Below are positions 42,049-50,752 of a stretch of DNA of 64,000 bases, one piece after another; within the stretch, counting starts at the first letter, position 1; each line of letters opens with the position of its first letter. The stretch comes from Acetobacteraceae bacterium. Its GTDB lineage: Bacteria > Pseudomonadota > Alphaproteobacteria > Acetobacterales > Acetobacteraceae. The position numbers and the translations under genes are program-made. The stretch lies in assembly GCA_025352375.1 (NCBI GenBank), contig JANXTL010000026.1:1-64000 (forward strand), given 5' to 3'. Below the pieces are notes generated by a model, which did no database searches, was not told where the DNA came from, and was given only the letters and a program-made list of their open reading frames with translations.

Positions 42049-42426
42049 TTATTTCAAGGTGGAAAGATAGGCTATTAGATCCCGTCGCTTCTGATCGTCT
42101 TTCAGACCGGCGTAGCTCATGGTCGTATTAACAACGGTAGCGCGCGGATTGACCAAATAGCGATCCAGGGTCACCACATCCCACGTCAAACCTGAGTTCT
42201 TGTTGGCATCGGAGTAGTGGAAATTCGGCACCGTCCCGGCCGTGCGCCCGACGATCCCGGCCAGCGCGGGCCCGATCTTATTTTTGCCCGGCGCAATGTC
42301 GTGGCAAATCGCGCAGTCGTGCTTGAATACCGCCTGCCCCGCTTCGGCGCTTTGCGCATTTCCCGGAGCGGTGGACAGCGAAAAACAACCAACGGCAACT
42401 GCGATCGCGACAATGCAACGATTCAT
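42049..42426 (-). CDS. Class I cytochrome c (c2-like)
   Basis: 125 residues with a signal peptide (MNRCIVAIAVAVGCFSLSTAPGNA). The haem motif is CAICH (about residue 38) and the axial Met lies in NTTMSYAGLKDDQKRRDLIAYL, the usual arrangement of mitochondrial-type c and bacterial c2 cytochromes. HDIAPGKNKIGPALAGIVGR is highly characteristic. It shuttles electrons in the periplasm between the bc1 complex and an oxidase or dehydrogenase. It stands alone. Confidence 0.95.
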   Translation of the reverse strand: MNRCIVAIAVAVGCFSLSTAPGNAQSAEAGQAVFKHDCAICHDIAPGKNKIGPALAGIVGRTAGTVPNFHYSDANKNSGLTWDVVTLDRYLVNPRATVVNTTMSYAGLKDDQKRRDLIAYLSTLK

Positions 42427-42547
42427 GAGAGCATCCAGTCTGTTAACCTAGACGCACCATACGCCCATTCTTCCTGTCCCGCAACACATTCCAAACAGGT
42501 TTCATATGCAACGCTGACCGGAAGCCCGGGGAGAAATTGGCGCGGCG

Positions 42548-42736
42548 TTACCAGCGGTCGCGATCGTGGTGGCGATACCCCCATCCGCCACCATATCCGC
42601 CATATCCGCCGCCATAGTAGTACCCGCGCTCGCGGCCATAGCCATAGCCATAGCCATAGCCGGGATCGACGATGCAGCCGCCAAGCAACAACGCGAGGCC
42701 TAAAGCGATCAACGGCAAAACGGTGAAACGGCGCAT
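42548..42736 (-). CDS. Small Gly/Tyr-rich lipoprotein
   Basis: 62 residues with lipobox LLLGGC, then IVDPGYGYGYGYGRERGYYYGGGYGGYGGGW. GGAG lies 8 nt upstream of the ATG. The DNA contains short CATAGC/CCATAGC iterations that code for the Gly-Tyr tract. Such small Gly-rich surface lipoproteins are common in alphaproteobacteria, with no assigned function. The tract could vary in length by slippage. Confidence 0.75.
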   Translation of the reverse strand: MRRFTVLPLIALGLALLLGGCIVDPGYGYGYGYGRERGYYYGGGYGGYGGGWGYRHHDRDRW

Positions 42737-42887
42737 TGTGAAATCTCCAGTGAGCCAGCGAAGGGACCATCATCGACCGAAAACAAGGCCGAAGCATGAC
42801 ACGCTCGTGGCGCCAGTATGGCACGCGGACGTTGTTTCGCCACGATTATATGCCATTTAAACCAGTAGGACCTGATGGACGACTCAG

Positions 42888-45128
42888 ATGCTCATGCAAA
42901 CCGCGACCTTCCGCCTCACCGCCGCTCTGACCACCGCCGCTTTGTTGTTAGGCAGCACGGCGATGTCCCTGCCGGCATGGGCGCAACAGCCAACGCAACC
43001 CTTCCAGGTCCAGCCGCCTCAAAACGGGCCGGACCCTAACGCGCCAAACCAAAACGCCGTCGATCCGCCGGGCCGGGTCGGGCGTCTGGTCACCGCCAGC
43101 GGGGCCGTGTCCTACCACACGGCGGGCGATACCCAGTGGACGCCGGCTTCGATGAACTTCCCGGTGGCCTCCGGCAGCTCCTTTTGGACCGAACCGAATG
43201 CCCTGGCGGTGTTGGAATTGTCCGCGAGCCGCGTTTCCCTGGCCGGCGGGACCGAGGTCGATATCGTTAGCCTCGACGCCAGAGGATTGCTGGCCACCCT
43301 GACCCAGGGGGAGGTGCTGCTTCGCCCGCGTTCCCTGGAATCTGGGGAAATCTGGACGCTGGTCACGCCCCGCGGGACGGTCACGACGTCGCATGCCGGC
43401 CGGATCGCAGTGATCGCTGGCGACACAGCCTCCCCCACCATTGTGTCGGTGCTCGAAGGTGAGGCGACCATCACCGGTCCCGGCCTGTCGCAAACGCTGA
43501 CGGCTGGGCAGGCGGCAACGATCACCGGGACCGACCCGCTGGAGATCGCCATTGGACCCGCCCAGGCGGATGCGTTCGTGCTCGCCCAACAGGCCCGCGA
43601 CCGGCCGCCGCTGCCGCCCCCGGCGTCGCTGCGGTCGGTGCCGCCCCCGCCGGGCATCGCCAGATTGCCCGGCGGAAACGAACTTCAGGCCTATGGTGCC
43701 TGGAACAACGATCAGGAGTACGGACAGGTTTGGTACCCGTCGGTCGATCCGACCTGGGTGCCCTACCGGCAAGGTCATTGGGCCTTCATCGCGCCATGGG
43801 GCTGGACCTGGGTGGACGATGCACCCTGGGGTTTCGCACCGTTCCATTACGGCCGCTGGGTCGAACTGCGGGGACGCTGGTGTTGGACGCCCGGGTTCGA
43901 TCGCGAACGCCGTGAATTTTACCCGATTTACGCCCCAGCCCTGGTCGCGTTCATCGGCTTCGGCGGCGGCGGATCCATCGGCTGGGTGCCGCTCGGACCG
44001 CGTGAGCCTTACCGGCCGTGGTATAACGCATCGCCGGGCTATGTCGGTGCACTGAACGGCAACCGGCCGATCACGATTATTAACAATATCAATTTCGTCA
44101 ATCGGCGCGTCGCGACGCAGGTTCCGACCGACGTCATGATCGCGTCCCGCCCCATCCGCGGTATCGGGCAACCGATCGGTGCGCAGACGCTCGCAACGTC
44201 ACTCCCGATTTCGGGGTTGCACCCCATCCAGCCTGTCGCGACCACCGCTGGCATCACACCCGCGACCGCGCAGAATCTGCATCTGACGCCGGCCCCGACA
44301 GGTGCGGTGCATGCCCCGGGCCCGGTCATCCTTGCCCACCCGGCGACAACAACGAGTACGACGGTCCCGGGTTTGCGCCCGCCGTCACCCGTGATCCCGG
44401 GGTCCGCGCCGATCGCACCGCAAGTACCGGGGTCACAGCCCCCGGTCGGCGGGCCGCCGCAAACCGGGCAGCAGCTCACGACGCCGACCGGCCTACCACG
44501 TCCGCTACCGCTTGGTTCGCAACCTCCGGTCGGCGGACCGCAGCTCACGACGCCGACGGGCCTGCCACGTCCGCTATCGCCTGGTTCGCAGACCCCCGTC
44601 GGCGGGCCGCCGCAAACCGGACCGCAGCTCACGACGCCGACGGGCCTGCCACGTCCGCTATCGCCTGGTTCGCAACCCCCGGTCGGCGGACCGCCGCATA
44701 CCGGACCGCAATTCGCCACGCCGCAGGGCGCGCAGCAGCCGCCGCCAACCGCGCCGCCGGTCGTGACTCGTCCCACGCCGCAGTTCACACCTCCGCCGCC
44801 GGTCGTGACTCGTCCCACGCCGCAGTTCGCGCCTCAGCCGCCGGTCGTGACTCGTCCCGCGCCGCAGTTCGTGGCACCCGTGCAACACTTCCAGCAGCCA
44901 CCGCCACCACAGGTTCATGCTGCGCCGCCGCCGCAACCGCAACCGCAGGTTCATGCTGCGCCACCGCCGCCGCCGCAACCGCAGGTTCGTGCTGCGCCAC
45001 CGCCGCCGCCGCAACCGCAACCGCAGGTTCGTGCTGCGCCACCGCCGCCGCCACCACCGCAGGTTCATGCTGCACCGCCGCCACCGGCCGCCCCGCCGCC
45101 GCGCCAAAAGCGGCCAGGGGAGCCTTAA
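42888..45128 (+). CDS. FecR-domain/DUF6600 protein with proline-rich repeat tail
   Basis: 746 residues. Signal peptide to about AWAQ (residue 32); FecR-type beta domain (about 60-215: GRVGRLVTASGAVSYHTAGD, GEIWTLVTPRGTV, PTIVSVLEGEATITG); DUF6600 domain (about 265-400: LQAYGAWNNDQEYGQVWYPS, WTWVDDAPWGFAPFHYGRWV). The C-terminal ~300 residues are low-complexity, with repeats of TPTGLPRPLSPGSQ and PQVHAAPPPPPQ. It is likely exported to the periplasm or surface; the tail may span the cell wall or bind partners. The first ATG (MLMQTATF) could be replaced by the Met two codons later. Confidence 0.85.
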   Translation: MLMQTATFRLTAALTTAALLLGSTAMSLPAWAQQPTQPFQVQPPQNGPDPNAPNQNAVDPPGRVGRLVTASGAVSYHTAGDTQWTPASMNFPVASGSSFWTEPNALAVLELSASRVSLAGGTEVDIVSLDARGLLATLTQGEVLLRPRSLESGEIWTLVTPRGTVTTSHAGRIAVIAGDTASPTIVSVLEGEATITGPGLSQTLTAGQAATITGTDPLEIAIGPAQADAFVLAQQARDRPPLPPPASLRSVPPPPGIARLPGGNELQAYGAWNNDQEYGQVWYPSVDPTWVPYRQGHWAFIAPWGWTWVDDAPWGFAPFHYGRWVELRGRWCWTPGFDRERREFYPIYAPALVAFIGFGGGGSIGWVPLGPREPYRPWYNASPGYVGALNGNRPITIINNINFVNRRVATQVPTDVMIASRPIRGIGQPIGAQTLATSLPISGLHPIQPVATTAGITPATAQNLHLTPAPTGAVHAPGPVILAHPATTTSTTVPGLRPPSPVIPGSAPIAPQVPGSQPPVGGPPQTGQQLTTPTGLPRPLPLGSQPPVGGPQLTTPTGLPRPLSPGSQTPVGGPPQTGPQLTTPTGLPRPLSPGSQPPVGGPPHTGPQFATPQGAQQPPPTAPPVVTRPTPQFTPPPPVVTRPTPQFAPQPPVVTRPAPQFVAPVQHFQQPPPPQVHAAPPPQPQPQVHAAPPPPPQPQVRAAPPPPPQPQPQVRAAPPPPPPPQVHAAPPPPAAPPPRQKRPGEP
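44476..44716 (+). repeat. Tandem repeat encoding TPTGLPRPLxPGSQxPVGGP units
   Basis: Three in-frame units of about 69, 84 and 84 bp, each containing ACGACGCCGACGGGCCTGCC and CCGGTCGGCGGACCGC. They differ by a 15-bp block and a few substitutions, indicating recent duplication inside the gene. Confidence 0.85.
44754..44879 (+). repeat. Three 42-bp tandem units (PPVVTRPxPQFxx)
   Basis: CCGCCGGTCGTGACTCGTCC starts at 44754, 44796 and 44838, giving three 42-bp units encoding PPVVTRPTPQFTPP and variants. Confidence 0.85.
44910..45095 (+). repeat. 36/42-bp tandem units (QVHAAPPPPPQP)
   Basis: CAGGTTCATGCTGC or CAGGTTCGTGCTGC begins at 44910, 44946, 44982, 45024 and 45060. The five in-frame units encode QVHAAPPPPPQP-type repeats with varying runs of proline. 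Confidence 0.85.
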
Positions 45129-45135
45129 CGCAACT

Positions 45136-45188
45136 CTTTAACCCCCCACGCTTTAACCCCTCACGATTAACCCCTCACGCTTTAACCC
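45136..45188. repeat. Short 14-15-bp tandem repeat
   Basis: CTTTAACCCCCCACG, CTTTAACCCCTCACG, ATTAACCCCTCACG and CTTTAACCC follow one another in the gap between two convergent genes. The third and fourth units include the stop and last codons of the 45175-46218 gene. Confidence 0.8.
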
Positions 45189-46218
45189 TGGGCATGACCT
45201 CGGCGGCGAAGCGGCGCATGTCCGCTTCGAAAGGCTGGAATTGGAGCATGAACAGCTCGATTCCAGCGGCGTGGAAGGCTTCGATACGCGCGGCGACCTG
45301 GTCGTAAGAACCGACCAAGCCTGCCGCCGTGCCGCCATTGCTGCCGACCCGCGGCGTTTTGCGCATCGTCGCCGCCATTACCGACGCCGCATCCGTATTC
45401 GCTTGCTGCACCGCTCGGATCGGCGCGTCCTTGGCCGCCAACGCGAACAAACGAACCAGATGCGCCTCCGCCTCGGCCTGCGTTTCACGCGCGATGACGA
45501 ACGCGCTAAGGCCATAGCGCAGCCTCGGGCCTGAACGCGGACGCGACGCGACATCGGCGATCAGCGCTTTCACATCTTCGAGAGGCTGGCCGTTGATGAA
45601 CCAAACATCGCCCTTATCGGCCACCAACTGGCGCGCCGGCATGGACTCGCCGCCAACATAGATTAGCGGGCGCGGCCGGAACGGATCGGCAGGGCGCAGC
45701 ATGTAATCGTCGACCTTGAAGCGTTCGCCGTTGACGGTCAGAGCCTCCCCGCGCATCAGGGGTTCGACGACCGAGATCCACTCGCGGCCGTAATCGTAGC
45801 GGGCGTCGTGTTCGGGGAAACCGATGCCGGCTTTCTCCAGTTCCGGCCGGTTCCAGGCGTTCACCAGATTGATCGCGAAGCGGCCGCGGCTAATGTGCTC
45901 GATCCCCAGCGCCATCTTGGCGAGCACCACCGGATGATACAGATACGGTTTGATCGCGGCGATGATTTCGATCTTGCAAGTCAAAGCCGCCAAAGCGGAG
46001 GCAGCGGTCCAGGCCTCGAGCTGGTCCTGCGGCGCATGGTGCGGGTTGACCGTGTGCTGCGCCACGAGAGTGCTGTCGAAGCCCAGCGCCTCGGCCTCCA
46101 GCACCAGCTTGCGGTTCCGTTCCCAGGACGCATCGTAGGGTTCGTCCGGGTCCTGTAGCGCGGCACGGCTGCCGTGCACCAGCGCCCAGACACCGAAACG
46201 AATGGGATGGGTGGGCAC
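45175..46218 (-). CDS. LLM-class flavin-dependent monooxygenase (SsuD/SfnG-like)
   Basis: 347 residues. The luciferase-like TIM barrel is shown by RFGVWALVHGSRA, EALGFDSTLVAQHTVNPH, AAIKPYLYHPVVLAKMALGIEHISRGRFAINLVNAWNRPE and PLIYVGGESMPARQLVA. SRGRFAINLVNAW is typical of the alkanesulfonate/dimethylsulfone monooxygenase branch, which releases sulfite or sulfinate using FMNH2. A separate flavin reductase would be needed and is not seen here. It is followed closely by an alpha/beta hydrolase gene upstream on the same strand (4 bp apart). Confidence 0.88.
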   Translation of the reverse strand: MPTHPIRFGVWALVHGSRAALQDPDEPYDASWERNRKLVLEAEALGFDSTLVAQHTVNPHHAPQDQLEAWTAASALAALTCKIEIIAAIKPYLYHPVVLAKMALGIEHISRGRFAINLVNAWNRPELEKAGIGFPEHDARYDYGREWISVVEPLMRGEALTVNGERFKVDDYMLRPADPFRPRPLIYVGGESMPARQLVADKGDVWFINGQPLEDVKALIADVASRPRSGPRLRYGLSAFVIARETQAEAEAHLVRLFALAAKDAPIRAVQQANTDAASVMAATMRKTPRVGSNGGTAAGLVGSYDQVAARIEAFHAAGIELFMLQFQPFEADMRRFAAEVMPRVKA

Positions 46219-46222
46219 GCCG

Positions 46223-46915
46223 TTATTCCTCCGCGATCAGTTGGGTCAGTTCGTCGGGCATGGTCAGCATTGGGTAATGTCCGGTGTCCAGCTCATGCCA
46301 TTTTGCTTTCAGCCGCGCGGCGGATCGCCGCACATGCGCCTCCCCGGGGTTGGGGGCCTGGCGACACCAGATTACCGTCGCCTTCCAGTCCATATCCCAG
46401 AAATCGCCGAGCCGGACGGGGATTTCGGAGGTCCCGGTGGGGTGTGGGGTGTAGCGGTCGAGCGCCCAGGATTTCGTTGCTGGATCGAGATCGGCGAACA
46501 GGCCGTTCGCCGCTTCCTCCCGGCTTGGCCCCGCGGCCATGGGGACGGGGCCGGTGTTGGGCGGACGTTTGACGATGTCGCGGGTACGCTCGCCATTATA
46601 CAACGCCAGTGCGTCCACCAGCACGAGGCGGGAAACCCGGTGCCGCATCCGTTCGGCGACACCGCACACGATCATGCCGCCGGAGCTGGTGCCGACCAGT
46701 ACGGTGTCATTGAGGTCCTCGAAAAACAGCATTTCCGAAATTTCATTAACGAACGTCGTCGTATCGATGCCGGGGCGGAGTTCGTTCCGGCGTTCGGCGC
46801 AGCCCAGCATGGTGGGCGCATGGACATTGTGCCCTGCCGCCCGCAGCCGGCTGGCGACGCGCTGCCAGATCCAGCCGCCCTGGTAGGAGCCATGGATCAG
46901 AACGAAATTCGTCAT
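46223..46915 (-). CDS. Alpha/beta hydrolase
   Basis: 230 residues. The oxyanion-hole start is FVLIHGSYQGGWIWQRV, the nucleophile elbow VLVGTSSGGMIVCG (Ser about residue 77-78) and the catalytic His is in ELDTGHYPMLTMPDEL near the C-terminus. The overall shape is that of small esterases similar to plant methyl-esterase/hydroxynitrile-lyase relatives. It lies 4 bp upstream of the flavin monooxygenase gene and probably shares its transcript and substrate pathway. Confidence 0.9.
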   Translation of the reverse strand: MTNFVLIHGSYQGGWIWQRVASRLRAAGHNVHAPTMLGCAERRNELRPGIDTTTFVNEISEMLFFEDLNDTVLVGTSSGGMIVCGVAERMRHRVSRLVLVDALALYNGERTRDIVKRPPNTGPVPMAAGPSREEAANGLFADLDPATKSWALDRYTPHPTGTSEIPVRLGDFWDMDWKATVIWCRQAPNPGEAHVRRSAARLKAKWHELDTGHYPMLTMPDELTQLIAEE

Positions 46916-46929
46916 CTTCGTTTCCCCTT

Positions 46930-47583
46930 TTATGTCCAGCGCTGGAGCGCTTTTTCTCCCAGTTCCGTCAGCCGGTAGATGCCGCGTTCCACCCGCTCGA
47001 ACCAGCCGTAGACGTTGCGTTGCAGGATGGAGGCGGCGTCTTGTGCCACCGGCTTCAGGTCGCGCGGCTTTTTCGGACCTTCCCGCAACGCGGCGGCGCA
47101 GTCCAGGGCCTGCTGGCGGTAGGCGGTCATGATGGGCTGGCGGGTGGACCCGCCCTCGGTCGGGTCGCCGCGTCTTTTCGTGTGTTCGCTCAGCAGGCGC
47201 TTGCGTTCAGGCTTGTTGGGGCGGGGCCGGTAGGGTTCGGTTTGCACCAGGATGTCGACGCGCGACCGCGCCGGATCGACCGCCAGCAACCCGAAACCGA
47301 GCATCCGGCAGAGGCGATGTGCGCGCGTGTCCCGATCCCTGCCCTTTCGGGTGGCGGCAACCGCCAGCCACACATCGTCGGCGATGCGCATGCGCTCGAT
47401 GCCTTGCAGGACCAGTTCCAGCGAGAACGCATTTTTGAGTTCGCAAATGACCAGGACGGGCGGATCGCCATCGCGCACGGCCACCACATCGCAGCCGCGG
47501 ATTTCCCCCTTCACGGTGAAGCCTTGCGCTTCCAGGAAGGTTTTTATGGCGGGATAGAGGGAGGTTTCGGGCGCTTTCGGCAT
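46930..47583 (-). CDS. DUF2161 family PD-(D/E)XK-like protein
   Basis: 217 residues. The nuclease-like core is GCDVVAVRDGDPPVLVICELKN, with Asp, Glu and Lys in PD-(D/E)XK spacing, preceded by AIKTFLEAQGFTVKGEI. The C-terminal ~75 residues (LKPVAQDAASILQRNVYGWF, RGIYRLTELGEKALQR) look like a winged helix. This is the pattern of the DUF2161 family, which has no settled function. It may be a nuclease with a DNA-binding tail. It lies 14 bp upstream of the hydrolase gene. Confidence 0.85.
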   Translation of the reverse strand: MPKAPETSLYPAIKTFLEAQGFTVKGEIRGCDVVAVRDGDPPVLVICELKNAFSLELVLQGIERMRIADDVWLAVAATRKGRDRDTRAHRLCRMLGFGLLAVDPARSRVDILVQTEPYRPRPNKPERKRLLSEHTKRRGDPTEGGSTRQPIMTAYRQQALDCAAALREGPKKPRDLKPVAQDAASILQRNVYGWFERVERGIYRLTELGEKALQRWT

Positions 47584-47688
47584 GCTGGGCTATAGGCCGA
47601 GACGTTGGATCGACGCCATCGGCAGATAAAACCGGCCTGGATATCCAGCCAGATCAGGCAACCAACGGACGGCAGATCGCCGCACAAG

Positions 47689-48291
47689 TCAAACCTCGAG
47701 CATCCCCATCAACTGCTCCACCATCGGTCCCGTCGCGGCCTCAAGATCGGCGGGGCGGCGGTACAGCAGCCAAGTGATCAGCATGTGCGCGATGCTGCCC
47801 ATCAGGATGGTGGCGGTGCGGTGCGGGTCCAGGGACGCGGACCATTCGCCGCGGTGGCTGCCCTCCCGCAGCATGGCAACGATGATACGGCCGAAATCGT
47901 CGACCGAGCGGCGAACCCGAGCCTCCTGGATCAGGACGCTCGGCCATATTTCGAGATAGAGCAGACGAGCCCAGTCGGGGTTCGCCCGGGCGTGGTCGGC
48001 GGTCATGGTCAGAAACAGGCTCAGCCGATCCCGCGTCGTCGGCAAAGCGGCGGCCCGATCTTCGAACTCCGCGTACAGCTGGGCGAGCCGCTGTATGGGA
48101 ATTTCGTAAGCCAGCGCCTCCTTGGTTGGGAAATAGTCGTAGATCGAGGACACGGCGATCCCGGCCTCCTTCGCGATATCCGCCATTTTGGCTTTGGCGA
48201 TTCCGTCGCGGGCGAAGACGCGGGTGGCAGCGGTCAGAACGTCGTTCTTCCGCTGGCGGCTGCGCTGCTGTTTTGGCTCTTGGGTGGACAT
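47689..48291 (-). CDS. TetR-family transcriptional repressor
   Basis: 200 residues. The N-terminal helix-turn-helix is RKNDVLTAATRVFARDGIA followed by KMADIAKEAGIAVSSIYDYF and PTKEALAYEI; the rest is the helical ligand-binding domain. It is divergent from the acyl-CoA synthetase gene, with 67 bp between starts, and a palindrome in that gap is a good operator candidate. The likely inducer is a CoA thioester or acid handled by the 48359-53525 operon. Confidence 0.93.
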   Translation of the reverse strand: MSTQEPKQQRSRQRKNDVLTAATRVFARDGIAKAKMADIAKEAGIAVSSIYDYFPTKEALAYEIPIQRLAQLYAEFEDRAAALPTTRDRLSLFLTMTADHARANPDWARLLYLEIWPSVLIQEARVRRSVDDFGRIIVAMLREGSHRGEWSASLDPHRTATILMGSIAHMLITWLLYRRPADLEAATGPMVEQLMGMLEV

Positions 48292-48324
48292 GCTTGACAG
48301 CTTGGCATGGCTGGCGATAAAAAG

Positions 48325-48337
48325 CGAATATTATTCG
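48325..48337. promoter_or_regulatory. Operator-like palindrome in the tetR/ligase gap
   Basis: CGAATA, T, TATTCG: a perfect 13-bp palindrome in the 67-bp gap between the divergent tetR gene and the ligase operon. AT-rich and central, it would block both promoters when bound. Confidence 0.6.
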
Positions 48338-48358
48338 GATTTGGTGACCTAGAAGCCC

Positions 48359-49879
48359 ATGCAAAAGCCGCCTGACAGCCGCAGCCTGGCAGACCTGGTG
48401 TTCGAACAGGCGGATCGGTACGGATCGCACCCTGCGGTGATCGCAGGGGATCGGGTGCTGTCCTACGCCGGGTTGGCGGATCGCGCGGCGCGCGTCGCCG
48501 GGGCCTTACGGGCCCGCGGCATCGGGCGCGGGGACAAGGTCGGGCTGCTGGTCAACAACCGCGCCGAGTGGGTGGAGGCATTTTTCGGCACCATGATCGC
48601 CGGCGCCACCGTGGCCGCCTTCAGCACTTGGTCGACGCCCGACGAGCTGGACTGGCTGATCGCCGATGCCGGTGTTTCGTTAACGATCGCGGTGGATCGC
48701 TTCGCCGACAACGATTACGCGGCCTATGCCGCTACGCGCCCGGTGCCGGAGATCGTGTTGTTGAGCGCATTCGAAACGCTGACGTCAGGACCGCCCGTCC
48801 AACCGGCACCGGGAATGAGCGCCGCCGATACCGCCATTTCGATCTCGACGTCAGGATCCAGCAGCCGGCCGAAATCGGTACCGCTGACGCATCGAGGCAT
48901 CATCGAGAATGGTTTCAATATCGGCGAACGCCAGGGCTACACGCCGGCGGACCGCGTATTGCTGTCACCGCCATTGTTCTGGTCTTATGGCAGCGCCAAC
49001 GCGATGTCCGCCGTGCTCACACATGGCGCTACGCTTGTGCTGCAAGGAAAATTCGAGCCCGGTGAGGCCATCGCGCTGATCGAGCAACATCGCTGCACCG
49101 CGCTTTACACCCTGCCGTCGATCACCAATGCGATTATTTCCCACGCATCGTTTTCCCCCGAGCGGGTACGCAGCTTGCGGACGGGTGTAACCATCGGTGC
49201 GCCGCAGGATATTTTGACAGCCGCTCAGGTTTTGGGTGCGACGGAAATCTGTAACGTCTACGGCCAGACCGAAAGCTACGGCAATTGCGCGGTCACGCCG
49301 CACGACTGGCCGCTGGAACGCCGCGCCGCCTGCCAGGGGCCGCCGCTGCCGGGCGTTACGGTGCGGATCGTGAACGCGGATGGCGGGGTTTTGCCCGCCG
49401 GGGAAGAAGGCCTGATCGAAGTCCAGGGTTACGTCATGCATGGCTACACCGGTGCCAGTGCGGACCAGACCGCGGCCGTCATGACAGCGGACGGGTTCTT
49501 CCGCACCGGCGACATGGGACGCCTGCTGGAAGACGGATCGGTATCGTTCAGCGGCCGCATCTCGGAAATGATCAAAAAAGGCGGGATCAATATCTCCCCC
49601 GCCGAGGTCGAAGACGTGCTGATGCGGCACGCCGGCGTCGCGCTGGCCGGCGTGGTGGGCGTGCCGGACGCGTTGCAGGGCGAATTGCTGGCCGCGTTTG
49701 TGGTGGCGAAGGCAGGGTCCATTGTGTCCGCCGAAGAATTGGCGGCGCATTGCCGCGCCGTCGCATCCCGCTACAAAGTCCCCGACTTCATCGAGATACG
49801 CTCGGAATTGCCGGTGACCGTGACCGGCAAGCTGATGCGCCGCGAATTGAAGGCGATGGCCGCGGGGTTGCGCGCATGA
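48359..49879 (+). CDS. AMP-dependent acyl-CoA synthetase/ligase
   Basis: 506 residues. The P-loop is SISTSGSSSRPKSVPLTHRG, a degenerate form of the usual TSGTTGxPKG. Other adenylation motifs are intact: YGQTESYG, DGFFRTGDMGRL, GRISEMIKKGGINISPAEVE and the catalytic Lys region LPVTVTGKLMRRELK near the C-terminus. It should activate a carboxylic acid to its CoA thioester at the start of the pathway encoded by the next four genes. The stop overlaps the cyclase start (ATGA). Confidence 0.93.
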   Translation: MQKPPDSRSLADLVFEQADRYGSHPAVIAGDRVLSYAGLADRAARVAGALRARGIGRGDKVGLLVNNRAEWVEAFFGTMIAGATVAAFSTWSTPDELDWLIADAGVSLTIAVDRFADNDYAAYAATRPVPEIVLLSAFETLTSGPPVQPAPGMSAADTAISISTSGSSSRPKSVPLTHRGIIENGFNIGERQGYTPADRVLLSPPLFWSYGSANAMSAVLTHGATLVLQGKFEPGEAIALIEQHRCTALYTLPSITNAIISHASFSPERVRSLRTGVTIGAPQDILTAAQVLGATEICNVYGQTESYGNCAVTPHDWPLERRAACQGPPLPGVTVRIVNADGGVLPAGEEGLIEVQGYVMHGYTGASADQTAAVMTADGFFRTGDMGRLLEDGSVSFSGRISEMIKKGGINISPAEVEDVLMRHAGVALAGVVGVPDALQGELLAAFVVAKAGSIVSAEELAAHCRAVASRYKVPDFIEIRSELPVTVTGKLMRRELKAMAAGLRA

Positions 49880-50736
49880 GCCAGGACAACTGGAGCCGCT
49901 GGGGGCCAGACGACGAGCGCGGTGCGCTGAACCACATCGGTTCGTCCGAGATCAAGGCCGCCGCCGGCTTAGTGCGCTCCGGCCAAGTGCTGTCGCTGGC
50001 GCAACCTTTGTCCCCACGGACGCCGGTTCCCGGACATCGCGGCGGGGTGCAACACTTCATGGGCCGCGACGGCGGCGATTACGCGGCGGGCGCGCGGCGC
50101 CCCGGCGGATTCCAGTTCGCCGAGGACACCGTTCTGCTCCCGTTGCACATCGGCACCCATATCGATGCGCTATGCCACGCCTGGTACGACGATGCGCTGT
50201 ACAACGGATTTCCTGGCAGCGGCACGCGTAGCACCACCGGCGCGACCAGATGCGGCATCGACAAGATGGGACCCATCGCGGGGCGGGGCGTGTTGCTGGA
50301 CGTCGCGGCGGTGCATGGCGCACCGCTGGCCGACGGCATTTCTATCGGGGCGGCCGATCTGGAAGACGCGGCACGACGGGCCGAGGTGCGGGTGGGTAAA
50401 GGCGACATTGTCCTGATCCGCACCGGGTGGGCCGAACGCGCCGGCACATTCGATGCTGAACCGGGCCTGAACCTCGAAGCCGCGCTATGGCTCGCCGAAC
50501 GCGAAATATCGGTGCTCGGCGCTGACAACTACGCCGTCGAAGTTCTGCCGTTCCCGACCGGAACGGTATTTCCAGTGCACCAACGCCTGATCCGCGATTT
50601 CGGCATTCCCTTGCTGGAAGGACTGGTGCTACGCGCATTGGCCGACACCGGCCGTCATGAGTTCATGTTCGCCGCCAGCCCATTACCGGTGGTCGGCGGC
50701 ACCGGCAGCCCCATCAACCCGATGGCGATACTATGA
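49876..50736 (+). CDS. Cyclase family protein (kynurenine formamidase-like fold)
   Basis: 286 residues from the ATG at 49876; the ORF-track start lies inside the ligase gene. The metal-binding motif is LPLHIGTHIDALCHAWYDD, with RGVLLDVAAVHG and DIVLIRTGWAER typical of the family. Members are Zn/Mn hydrolases opening amide, lactone or cyclic substrates. Within the operon it may hydrolyse a ring or lactone intermediate. It is coupled to the ligase by a 4-bp overlap and followed 16 bp later by the first thiolase-fold gene. Confidence 0.9.
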   Translation: MSQDNWSRWGPDDERGALNHIGSSEIKAAAGLVRSGQVLSLAQPLSPRTPVPGHRGGVQHFMGRDGGDYAAGARRPGGFQFAEDTVLLPLHIGTHIDALCHAWYDDALYNGFPGSGTRSTTGATRCGIDKMGPIAGRGVLLDVAAVHGAPLADGISIGAADLEDAARRAEVRVGKGDIVLIRTGWAERAGTFDAEPGLNLEAALWLAEREISVLGADNYAVEVLPFPTGTVFPVHQRLIRDFGIPLLEGLVLRALADTGRHEFMFAASPLPVVGGTGSPINPMAIL

Positions 50737-50752
50737 AGGCAGGAGCAACACC

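Noticed and set aside
42948-44171. 407-residue minus-strand ORF
   Set aside because: Antisense to the FecR/DUF6600 gene, whose domains are clear.
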